From the NCBI GenBank assembly GCA_025363655.1, contig JANYDK010000083.1, positions 1 to 64,000 of the forward strand: a stretch of 64,000 nucleotides of DNA, written 5' to 3'. The stretch is from Deltaproteobacteria bacterium. GTDB taxonomy: Bacteria; Myxococcota_A; Polyangia; Polyangiales; JADJMO01. The position numbers and the translations under genes are program-made. Shown piece by piece: positions 38,523 to 45,752 of this stretch. The stretch's first letter is position 1. Each line of letters starts with the position of its first letter. Under the pieces are notes generated by a model. The model made no database searches, was not told the DNA's origin, and saw nothing but the letters and a program-made list of their open reading frames with translations.

Positions 38523-39455
38523 ATGGAATCCATCACTGCTTCGTCGCCAAGCCGCACCACTCCCATCTCCCTCGCCGACGTCACCGCTGCGTTTCACGCG
38601 CCGCCACCGGCGTACGTCGACGTCGGTCACAGCCGCCTCGCCCACTGGAAATTCGGCCGCGGTCCCGACGTCGTCTTCGTGCACGGATGGCCGCTCCACT
38701 CGGCGACGTTTCGCGCGATCGTTCCGCACCTCGCGAGCTCGTACACGTGCCATCTCCTCGATCTCCCCGGCGCGGGACGCACCGAGTCGGACGACGACGC
38801 CCCCATCGATCTCCTCGGTCACGTGCGCACGTTGCGTCACGCCATCGATCGACTCGGGCTCGATCGCTACGCGCTCGTCGCGCACGACAGCGGCGGCTTC
38901 ATCGCCCGCGGGGTCGCTGCCGATGATCGACGCGTGACCGGTCTCGTCCTCGGAAACACGGAAATTCCCGGTCACAACCCGTGGCTGGTGGTGATGTACG
39001 CACTCCTCGTGCGGATGCCGGGCGGCGGCACGCTCCTCTCCGACTTGATGAAGTCGCGCTCCATTCGGCGCTCGTTCCTCGGTTTCGGCGGCTGCTTCCA
39101 CGACCGCGCGCTGCTCGACGGCGACTTCCATCGCTTCTTCGTCGAGCCGCTGGTGAGCTCACCCCTGCGCAGTCGGCAGACGATGAAGCTCCTCTCGTCG
39201 GTGTCGGCGAGGGCTCTCGAATCACTCCGTGACTATCACGCGCGCATGAAGGCGCCAGCACGTCTCGTCTGGGGCGTGGGCGATCCGTTCTTCCCGCTGG
39301 AAAAGGCGCGACGGATGTTGCCGCAATTCGGAGGAGGCGCCGACCTCGTGGTGCTCGAGAAGAGCAAGCTCTTCGCCCACGAAGAGCGACCCGAAGAGTT
39401 CGCTGCGCACGCGAGCGAATTCCTTCGGCGCGTCTTCCCGAGCACGCGCGCGTAA
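38523..39455 (+). CDS. Alpha/beta-fold hydrolase
   Basis: A 310-residue enzyme. The ATG at 38523 is preceded by GGAGGA at 7 nt, so I prefer it to an upstream in-frame Met at 38421 that would overlap the regulator. Oxyanion loop FVHGWPLHS, nucleophile elbow LVAHDSGGF (Asp as in haloalkane dehalogenase/epoxide hydrolase, or Ser; not resolved), acid in GVGDPFFP and His in FAHEERP. The substrate is unknown; the divergent MmyB-type regulator suggests a lipid-like inducer. Confidence 0.88.
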   Translation: MESITASSPSRTTPISLADVTAAFHAPPPAYVDVGHSRLAHWKFGRGPDVVFVHGWPLHSATFRAIVPHLASSYTCHLLDLPGAGRTESDDDAPIDLLGHVRTLRHAIDRLGLDRYALVAHDSGGFIARGVAADDRRVTGLVLGNTEIPGHNPWLVVMYALLVRMPGGGTLLSDLMKSRSIRRSFLGFGGCFHDRALLDGDFHRFFVEPLVSSPLRSRQTMKLLSSVSARALESLRDYHARMKAPARLVWGVGDPFFPLEKARRMLPQFGGGADLVVLEKSKLFAHEERPEEFAAHASEFLRRVFPSTRA

Positions 39456-39484
39456 TCGCGTAGTCGCGTAATCGCGTAATCGCG
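39450..39484. repeat. 8-bp tandem repeat (CGCGTAAT)
   Basis: About four copies of CGCGTAAT, one as CGCGTAGT, overlap the last codons of the hydrolase and run past its stop. The first stop codon TAA lies in the first unit. Confidence 0.8.
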
Positions 39485-39521
39485 GGCTACTCCGGCAACT
39501 CGCGACCGATCGCGTCTACGG

Positions 39522-39887
39522 TCAGGTCGTCGGATTGCCAGGTCCGTGCGGACAGGGCGGCGCTTGGCCGTTCGGCCCAGTTTGCCCGTCGATCGTCGTC
39601 GAGGTCGATCCGCTCGGCACCGGTTGCGGTTGCGTCGGCGGCGCTGCGCCACCGAGCGGCATGGGATCGATCGGCGCAATCCCACCCGGCGGACGCGCAT
39701 CACGGGTCGCACATCCGGCCATCATGCCGATCGGGGCGATCACCAACGCGATCCCGACCGCAGCCATCACCGCGCTGTACGCCGTGTTCGTGGCTCGGCT
39801 CGCACGCGTGAGGGCGCGCGGCTCGTTGGACCTACTCGGCCGCAGCAGCGGCGCCGGTGAGACCTTCTTTCGAGGTGTTGGGTGCAT
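39522..39887 (-). CDS. Small proline-rich lipoprotein or membrane protein
   Basis: A 121-residue frame. Residues about 40-60 form a hydrophobic segment ending in IGMMAGC, a plausible lipobox, and the remaining 60 residues are Pro/Gly/Thr-rich with no domain. The first 40 residues are basic; the true start may be the Met about 18 residues before the Cys (39767), and no Shine-Dalgarno decides it. Unknown function. Confidence 0.5.
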   Translation of the reverse strand: MHPTPRKKVSPAPLLRPSRSNEPRALTRASRATNTAYSAVMAAVGIALVIAPIGMMAGCATRDARPPGGIAPIDPMPLGGAAPPTQPQPVPSGSTSTTIDGQTGPNGQAPPCPHGPGNPTT

Positions 39888-39925
39888 GGAAGGACAACGG
39901 CCTTGCGAGCCGACGCCTTACAGTC

Positions 39926-40510
39926 CTAATCCTTGCAAATCCAGCGCGTTTCTCGCATCAAGCCGTTCGGCGTGGTCGTCGTTCCGAGCCATCCCTGGCA
40001 GCCGAAGGTTTTCTGGAAGTCGGCGCACTGCCCCCAAGGCAAGCCGACGTTGGCGCCGGGACCGATGCAGTAGTCATCGTTGCACTGCGTCTTGCCGTGA
40101 CTCATCGCGACGTCCCACGGGAGACTGCAGGCAGTGCTCGTGCAATCGCGCTCGTCGCGACACGGCTTGCCCGCTTCGGCGGTCGGACACGCGCAATGAC
40201 CGACCCCGAGCATGCCGACATCCCACTTTCCGCCGCACCGTTCGCATCGCCCTTCGTCGATGGTGCTGCTGCACGACCCACACGCGACGTCCCAATGCGT
40301 CGTCGGCCAGGCGTTCGTCGGCATCGGTTTCGCGACGTTCGCCACGGCCCCTTCGGGAAGCTTCTTCGGCGCCGCGCTCGCAACTGCCTTCGTGCTCGCC
40401 GAAGTGGACGCCGAGCTCGACGGGGGCACGACGAGCGCTTTCGGTGGCGCGCTGGTGCTGCAGGCGACGCCGAGGGGCGCGAGCCAAATCCACGCCGCGT
40501 GGAGCTGCAT
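39926..40510 (-). CDS. Cysteine-rich lipoprotein, unknown function
   Basis: A 194-residue protein beginning MQLHAAWIWLAPLGVAC, a short signal peptide with lipobox. A Ser/Ala linker follows, then a domain with 14 or more cysteines in pairs (CGSCSS, CERCGG, CACPT, CRDERDCTSTACSLPWD), probably disulphide-rich. The frame runs further upstream but the signal peptide fixes the start. It is divergent from the ion-channel gene (about 100 bp apart). Confidence 0.75.
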   Translation of the reverse strand: MQLHAAWIWLAPLGVACSTSAPPKALVVPPSSSASTSASTKAVASAAPKKLPEGAVANVAKPMPTNAWPTTHWDVACGSCSSTIDEGRCERCGGKWDVGMLGVGHCACPTAEAGKPCRDERDCTSTACSLPWDVAMSHGKTQCNDDYCIGPGANVGLPWGQCADFQKTFGCQGWLGTTTTPNGLMRETRWICKD

Positions 40511-40613
40511 GACGCCGATCGTACCTTTTTTGCAGGCGCTTTCGAGCGCTTCTCCCGAGCCGAGCGATCGTGATACCGCTCGACCTACCGGTCCTTCGCC
40601 GGCGGGAGACACG

Positions 40614-41708
40614 ATGACACGACGGCTCTTCTCGTTTTTCGTGATGTTCCTCGCACTTCAGCTCGGGACGTCTGGCGCGCTCGCCGACGAGTCGAGCGAC
40701 GATCCGGTGGTGCCCGCGGCCGGAGAGCCGATGAAGGCACCCGACGAGAAGAAAGACGAGAAGAAGGACGAGAAGAAGGACGAGAAGAAGGACGAGAAGA
40801 AAGAAGAGAAGAAAGACGACAAGAAGGACGAGGCCAAAACCGACGAGCCGTCCGACGGCAAGGGTCCGAAGAAGATCAAGGTCGGCGTCTTCGTCGAGAA
40901 CATCGGCAAGCTCGATCTCGCGACGGGCTCCTTCCAAGTCGAGCTCTACGTGGCGATGACGTGCGCCTCGGGCGGCACCGGCGAAGCGTGCTCGACGGGC
41001 ATCGACTTCGGCAACGGCAAGCTCTCGGGCAAGGAAGAGGTCATCGAAAGCAGCCCGAATCTAAGGGTCGTTCGCATCAAGGGCGAGCTCAACGCCGACG
41101 TCGACCTCGCCGAATATCCCTTCGACACGCAGACGTTGCTCATCGACCTCCACGCCGAGAGCGGCGACGTCGATCAAGTCGTCTTCGAGTACGCGGCCGA
41201 CTCGAGCGGCATCGACGAGGCGGCCAAGCTCCCCGGATGGATCGTCGGCAAGCCAGAAGGCAAGGTCGGTCTCCACGCGGTCGGAGGCGCCGAAAAAATC
41301 TCGGTGGTGAGCCTCTCGATTCCGATCAAGAGGCCGCCCGCGACGCCGCTGAAGGGCATTCTTCCCGTCGTCTTCATGGTGCTGGTCGGCTTCAGCGCGC
41401 TCTTCATCCCGGTGAAGAACGTCGCCAATCGCCTCGCGATGTCGACCGCTTCGCTGCTCGGCGCGGTCACGTATCACATCAGCTCCACCGCCGCCTTGCC
41501 GCAGGTCGGCTACCTCACGCGCACCGACAAGTTCATGATCGCGACGTACTCGATCTGCCTCGCCAACATCATCTCGTCGGTCCTGATGTTCCACTACGAC
41601 GAGAAGAAGGCCGATGCGAGCGTCACCAAAGTCCATCGCCTGGCGAAGATCATCGTCCCCGCGTACGGCCTCTTGGTGTGGGTGCTGGTACTGCTCGTGC
41701 GGCTCTGA
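40614..41708 (+). CDS. Pentameric ligand-gated ion channel homologue (Cys-loop receptor family)
   Basis: A 364-residue protein. Signal peptide (about 1-24), then about 50 residues of Asp-Glu-Lys repeats, an extracellular beta-sandwich (about 85-240) containing the family's EYPFDTQTLLIDLH motif near residue 167 (GLIC has YPFDSQTL), and four helices: TM1 about 243-265, TM2 about 270-290 (RLAMSTASLLGAVTYHIS), TM3 about 305-330 (TRTDKFMIATYSICLANIIS), TM4 about 343-364. A Cys pair lies in an insertion (TCASGGTGEAC). Prokaryotic members are proton- or amine-gated channels. RBS GGGAG precedes the ATG. No obvious ligand pathway next to it. Confidence 0.88.
   Translation: MTRRLFSFFVMFLALQLGTSGALADESSDDPVVPAAGEPMKAPDEKKDEKKDEKKDEKKDEKKEEKKDDKKDEAKTDEPSDGKGPKKIKVGVFVENIGKLDLATGSFQVELYVAMTCASGGTGEACSTGIDFGNGKLSGKEEVIESSPNLRVVRIKGELNADVDLAEYPFDTQTLLIDLHAESGDVDQVVFEYAADSSGIDEAAKLPGWIVGKPEGKVGLHAVGGAEKISVVSLSIPIKRPPATPLKGILPVVFMVLVGFSALFIPVKNVANRLAMSTASLLGAVTYHISSTAALPQVGYLTRTDKFMIATYSICLANIISSVLMFHYDEKKADASVTKVHRLAKIIVPAYGLLVWVLVLLVRL
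40743..40826 (+). repeat. Seven 12-bp tandem repeats encoding Asp-Glu-Lys-Lys
   Basis: GACGAGAAGAAG units, mostly identical, code for a highly charged spacer between signal peptide and sensor domain of the channel. Confidence 0.9.
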
Positions 41709-41711
41709 AGA

Positions 41712-42050
41712 CTACGTCGCGCGCGCGATCACCCGCCGCCGCCGCACGAGCCGCGGAAGCCACGCGAGCGCGATCGCCACGTCGCCCACGCCGCAAGCAA
41801 AGAGCGACGGCCCCCACGGATGCGCCGCGCGGGCCTCGGCCAGCTCTCCGCGCGCGACGTGGACGAAGCTCGTCGTCAGCCCGCAAGCGACGCATCGACG
41901 TCCTTCGGTTCTCCGCAGCTCGCAGGTCGGCACCAGCCGATCGAGCACCTCGCTCGGGAGCACGCGCGAGGAGATCAGCGCGAGCGCCACCGGCACGCTG
42001 AGCAAGAGCCAGGCGTAGAAGAACGCCGCGCGTACGTCGTCACGGCGCAT
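41712..42050 (-). CDS. DUF2752 family membrane protein
   Basis: A 112-residue protein with two hydrophobic helices (about 8-28 and 83-103) and the DUF2752 signature: CVACGLTTSFVHVARGEL followed by AHPWGP. The family is widespread and has no established function. Its start is 3 nt downstream of the stop of the following membrane protein gene, so they form a pair. Confidence 0.88.
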   Translation of the reverse strand: MRRDDVRAAFFYAWLLLSVPVALALISSRVLPSEVLDRLVPTCELRRTEGRRCVACGLTTSFVHVARGELAEARAAHPWGPSLFACGVGDVAIALAWLPRLVRRRRVIARAT

Positions 42051-42053
42051 GGC

Positions 42054-42464
42054 TCAGACGACGCCCCCGCCGGCGATGAGTCGGAGGATGCCGAAGACCG
42101 TCGCGACGCCGCAGCAAGAGATTCCGGTGATCGAACCCGCACGCGCGCGCAGGCCTGGTTTTGCCGTCTGCACGATGCTGACGATGAGCCCCGCGAGCGC
42201 GAGCGGGACGTTGATCCAGTTGAGCGCGCCGAGGCAGGGAAAGAGCGCGACCAAGAAGAAGACCGCACAGACGATGCCCCAGACCATCGTCACGATCTGC
42301 ATCGTGTCCATGCCCGGTGGAGCCGCCACCACGTACATCGGCGCCGGACCTTGCGGGTAGGGGTTGTAGGGCTGCTGCGGCTGCTGCGGCGGATACCCCG
42401 GCGCGCCGTATGGATTTTGCCCTCCCGGATATCCCGGCGGCCCTTGATTTCCATTGCCTTGCAT
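42054..42464 (-). CDS. Small membrane protein with Pro/Tyr/Gly-rich N-terminus
   Basis: A 136-residue protein starting at 42464. The first 45 residues are PGYP/PQQP-type low complexity and cytoplasmic; two or three hydrophobic segments follow (about 55-80, 84-102, 112-132) with a CCG motif in the last. The layout matches DUF4190-like proteins that often accompany DUF2752. Unknown function; probably an operon with DUF2752. Confidence 0.75.
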   Translation of the reverse strand: MQGNGNQGPPGYPGGQNPYGAPGYPPQQPQQPYNPYPQGPAPMYVVAAPPGMDTMQIVTMVWGIVCAVFFLVALFPCLGALNWINVPLALAGLIVSIVQTAKPGLRARAGSITGISCCGVATVFGILRLIAGGGVV

Positions 42465-42487
42465 GGCTCCGACCGTAACAGCATGCC

Positions 42488-43243
42488 TCAGACCGATGAC
42501 AGCTCCGAGGCGCGTTCGCGGTAGCGTGGCGGTGGACAGCCGTAGCATGCGCCCGAGCCGATGTAGGCGACGTGTCCCGAGGTCGACTCCGAGCACGACC
42601 ACTTCAGCCCTGACCATGCGACCGCGACGCCGAAATCGCAGTGGCAGTTGAGACACTCTTCGCATGCAGCGGTCGTCGTCGCGTCGGTCTTCCCAGTCGT
42701 TGTGTCGGTGAATGACCATGTGCTCGGCGTCGAGTCAGGGACGTTCGCTCGGCAGGTCGACGCCCCGCAGGTGAAGGCATGAAAGTCCGCCACTGGGCAG
42801 CCCGCGCCAGAGTCATGGACGTCGGTCGCGTCGGTCGCGTCCGTCACATCGCCCCCATCCGTGGCGTCCGCGCCGTCAGGCACATCCGTCAGGTCAGATC
42901 GATCGTCAGCCGCGTCAGCCACATCGGTTCGATCGATCGCGTCGCTCGGGTTGGAGTCGTGCGACGTGGTGTCCTTCGCGACGTCGATGTCGGTGTCAGC
43001 GAGCTCGCGCGTGTCGTCGCCGACGTCGCTCACGGCCGCCGATGGGGCCGCCGAAGGCGAGCATCCGAGGAGCGCGACAGTCGAAAGCCAAGCTCCGCGG
43101 CTGAGGCGAACCCCCGCCCGCGCAAGGCCCAGCGCCAGATGTCGATGCCCGCTCGGGACCGGCATCGTGACGGAAGCACGACAGAATGGACACGCCCGCT
43201 CGCTCAGCTTGATGTGCCGTCGACAAGTTCGACAGATTTGCAT
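42488..43243 (-). CDS. Zinc-ribbon-headed Asp-rich secreted-type protein
   Basis: A 251-residue protein. It starts with a zinc ribbon (CRTC-x13-CPFC), then a hydrophobic segment ending in STVALLGC (about 50-62), an Asp/Thr/Val-rich linker of about 85 residues, and a Cys-rich end (CPVADFHAFTCGASTC, CEECLNCHC, CYGCPPP). A cytoplasmic zinc ribbon in front of a lipobox-like segment is odd: if the Cys is processed, the ribbon would be lost; otherwise the helix is an uncleaved anchor. Met at 43243 is the first giving the ribbon. Confidence 0.75.
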   Translation of the reverse strand: MQICRTCRRHIKLSERACPFCRASVTMPVPSGHRHLALGLARAGVRLSRGAWLSTVALLGCSPSAAPSAAVSDVGDDTRELADTDIDVAKDTTSHDSNPSDAIDRTDVADAADDRSDLTDVPDGADATDGGDVTDATDATDVHDSGAGCPVADFHAFTCGASTCRANVPDSTPSTWSFTDTTTGKTDATTTAACEECLNCHCDFGVAVAWSGLKWSCSESTSGHVAYIGSGACYGCPPPRYRERASELSSV

Positions 43244-43379
43244 TGTGTGACCCCGACGATGGGTCTTCGCGCGCCGCAGGGTCGTTACATCGCATTCACG
43301 CACCGACCTGTGTTGGCGCAATCGAGGAAACTCCGCCGCGATCGGGAACTTCGCGCCACAATCATCGCTTCTCCCTACC

Positions 43380-44102
43380 ATGCCCCTTCGTTTCACCCGC
43401 TCCGCGCTTCCTCTCTCGGCGTTCATTGCGCTCGTCGCGAGCCCGGGGTGCGACTTTCCGCCGGTCAACGACCGAGAGCCGCCGGCCGTTTGGGAGACCT
43501 TCGACTCCATCGGCGACGCCATCGTCCGGGCACGTCCTGGCGACGAGAGCGCACGCGCGCAAGCGGCCATCGACTTCACCTGTCCGCTCGCTCAGCTCAC
43601 CGCCGCGGTGGTCGTCGAAGAACCCGACGTCAAGGGTGCCAAACAGCCCGTCCTCGTGCGCATCGAAGGTTGCGGACGCGGCGGGGTCTACTTCGCGATC
43701 CTCGCGCTCGGCACGGCCGGCAAAACCACCGCTGCGATCGGCAGACCCTCCGCGCTACGCCTCCTCGAGATCCGCCGCTTCGTCGACGTTTCGAGCGACG
43801 ACGCACCGGCAGCCGTCGCCACGCTCGATCGCCAGGCCGCGACGCTCCCCTTCGACCAACCGCAACACGTCGGTTGGCTGTACGTCGGTGTCGTCCGTCG
43901 CTATGTCGAATTGGGTAAGGTCGCCGCCACCGATCTCTCGTGCGCGCGCGAGACCTTGGCTCTCGAGGTCGTCACCCACAATCGCGCGCCCAACGTCTAT
44001 CTCGTCGAAGGATGCGGATTTCGCGCGACGTATGTCGAGTCGGCGACGGGAGCCTTGGTGATCAGCGCACGCGTCGCGCTCGCGCCGCCGACTGCCAAGT
44101 AG
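43380..44102 (+). CDS. Lipoprotein, unknown function
   Basis: A 240-residue protein with a signal peptide and a lipobox-like VASPGC near residue 24. The mature part is soluble with four further cysteines (FTCPLAQ, IEGCGRGG, LSCARE, VEGCGFRA), two of them in repeated 'V.L.EGCG.R..Y' phrases, suggesting a duplicated fold. I do not recognise it. It is followed 57 bp later by malQ on the same strand. Confidence 0.75.
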   Translation: MPLRFTRSALPLSAFIALVASPGCDFPPVNDREPPAVWETFDSIGDAIVRARPGDESARAQAAIDFTCPLAQLTAAVVVEEPDVKGAKQPVLVRIEGCGRGGVYFAILALGTAGKTTAAIGRPSALRLLEIRRFVDVSSDDAPAAVATLDRQAATLPFDQPQHVGWLYVGVVRRYVELGKVAATDLSCARETLALEVVTHNRAPNVYLVEGCGFRATYVESATGALVISARVALAPPTAK

Positions 44103-44158
44103 CGCCGCCTTGGGCCCCGCCCGCTCCCATGCTAGTAACTCACCTCAGAGACACTATC

Positions 44159-45733
44159 ATGCCCCCCTCCCGCACGGCTGGCCTCCTCATCCCCCTCTTC
44201 TCCCTCCGCTCGCCGCGCTCCCTCGGCATCGGTGACATCGCCGACCTCCCCTCCTTCGCCCAATGGATCCACGACGAGGGCGGGCAGAACCTCCTCCAGC
44301 TGCTCCCCATCGGCGACCTTCCGGGCAGCGAGACCTCGCCGTACTCGGCGGCCACGTCGTTCGCGATCGATCCCATCTACATCGCCATCGATCGTCTGGA
44401 AGACGTCCGTGACGCCGATCGCGCTGGTTTTCTCGGTCCGGATGGGCAGGGGGTGGTCGACTATCTGCACTCCACCGCGGCGGTCGACTACCCGACGGTT
44501 CGCAAGACCAAGTGGCGCTATCTCCGCGCCGCGGCCGAGCGCTTCTACGCCAACGAGTGGGGAAAGAATTCATCGCGCGGTCGCGCCCTCGCCGAGTTCG
44601 TCGACGCACATCGCGCTTGGCTCGACGACTACGCCGCCTTCCGGGCGCTCAAGGCTCGCTTCGGCGACAGCTGGTGGCGTGCTTGGCCGGCGGGCGTGCG
44701 CGATCGCGATCCGCGCGTCCTCGGCGAGCACCTCGACGAGCTTCGCCTCGAGGTCTTCGTCCACAAATACGTGCAGTGGATCGCGCACGCCCAGTGGAAA
44801 GAGGCGCGCAAGGCGGTGAACGCGATCGGCGTCGAGCTGATGGGCGATCTCCCCTTCATGGTCGGCATCGACAGCGCCGACGTCTGGCAGCGGCGGCACG
44901 AGTTCCAACTCGACGCCACGCTCGGCGTCCCTGGTGACGCGCTCGCCCCCGAGGGGCAAGACTGGGGTCTCCCCGCCTACGACTGGGCGGCGATGGACGC
45001 CGCCGGTCTCGATTGGGTGCGTCGTCGCAGCCAGGCGATGGGCGAGCTCTTCGATCGCTTTCGCGTCGATCACCTCGTCGGCTACTACCGCCAGTACGTG
45101 CGCCCACGCACCGGCGGAAAGCCTGGTTTTCAGCCTGATCAGGAGCCGGAGCAAATCGCCCGCGGCGAATCGGTGCTGCGCGCGATCATCGAAGCGGCGA
45201 AGAGCGCGTCCGCGCGCGTGGTCGCAGAAGACCTCGGCACCATTCCGCCCTTCGTCCGCACCTCGCTGGCGAAGCTCGAGCTCCCTGGATACAAAGTGCT
45301 CTGCTGGGAGAAAGAGGGCGACACCTTCCTCGACCCGGTGACCTATCCCCGCATCTCGCTCGCGACCTCGGGCACGCACGACACCGACGCGCTCGCGACC
45401 TGGTGGGAGAGCCTCCGCTTCGACGAGCGTCGTCACGCCCTCGTCGACCTGCCCGCGCTGCGCCCTTTGCAGACGCACCGCGACGTCGATCGCTTCACCC
45501 CCGAGGTGCACGACGCGCTCCTCGACGCGCTCTACGGTGCTGGCTCCGAGCTCGTGCTCCTGCCGATTCAAGACGTCTTCGGCACCAAAGATCGCATCAA
45601 CGTGCCCGGCGTCGTCGGCTCCAGCAACTGGAGTTGGCGTCTGCCGATGCCGCTCGACGAGCTCCGCAAAGACCCGAAGATCGCCGCGCGGATGCGCTCG
45701 GCGAAAGAGCGCGCGAAGAGACACGGGCGCTGA
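44159..45733 (+). CDS. malQ: 4-alpha-glucanotransferase (amylomaltase, GH77)
   Basis: A 524-residue enzyme starting at 44159, transferring maltooligosaccharide units between alpha-1,4-glucans in glycogen/maltodextrin turnover. All GH77 landmarks are present: PLFSLRSPRSLGIGD at the N-terminus, GDLPFMVGIDSADVW, nucleophile Asp in RVDHLVGYYRQYV, acid/base Glu in VVAEDLGTIPP and transition-state Asp in GTHDTDALATWW. Length matches the short bacterial amylomaltases (about 500), without the extra N-terminal domain of enteric MalQ. It is convergent with the TreZ-like gene; together with GlgX it completes debranching of glycogen. Confidence 0.95.
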   Translation: MPPSRTAGLLIPLFSLRSPRSLGIGDIADLPSFAQWIHDEGGQNLLQLLPIGDLPGSETSPYSAATSFAIDPIYIAIDRLEDVRDADRAGFLGPDGQGVVDYLHSTAAVDYPTVRKTKWRYLRAAAERFYANEWGKNSSRGRALAEFVDAHRAWLDDYAAFRALKARFGDSWWRAWPAGVRDRDPRVLGEHLDELRLEVFVHKYVQWIAHAQWKEARKAVNAIGVELMGDLPFMVGIDSADVWQRRHEFQLDATLGVPGDALAPEGQDWGLPAYDWAAMDAAGLDWVRRRSQAMGELFDRFRVDHLVGYYRQYVRPRTGGKPGFQPDQEPEQIARGESVLRAIIEAAKSASARVVAEDLGTIPPFVRTSLAKLELPGYKVLCWEKEGDTFLDPVTYPRISLATSGTHDTDALATWWESLRFDERRHALVDLPALRPLQTHRDVDRFTPEVHDALLDALYGAGSELVLLPIQDVFGTKDRINVPGVVGSSNWSWRLPMPLDELRKDPKIAARMRSAKERAKRHGR

Positions 45734-45752
45734 GCCGAGCCGCGACCGAACC

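Noticed and set aside
39450-39484. Tandem CGCGTAAT units considered as a CRISPR or iteron array
   Set aside because: Units are 8 bp, only four copies, with no spacers and no replication gene nearby.
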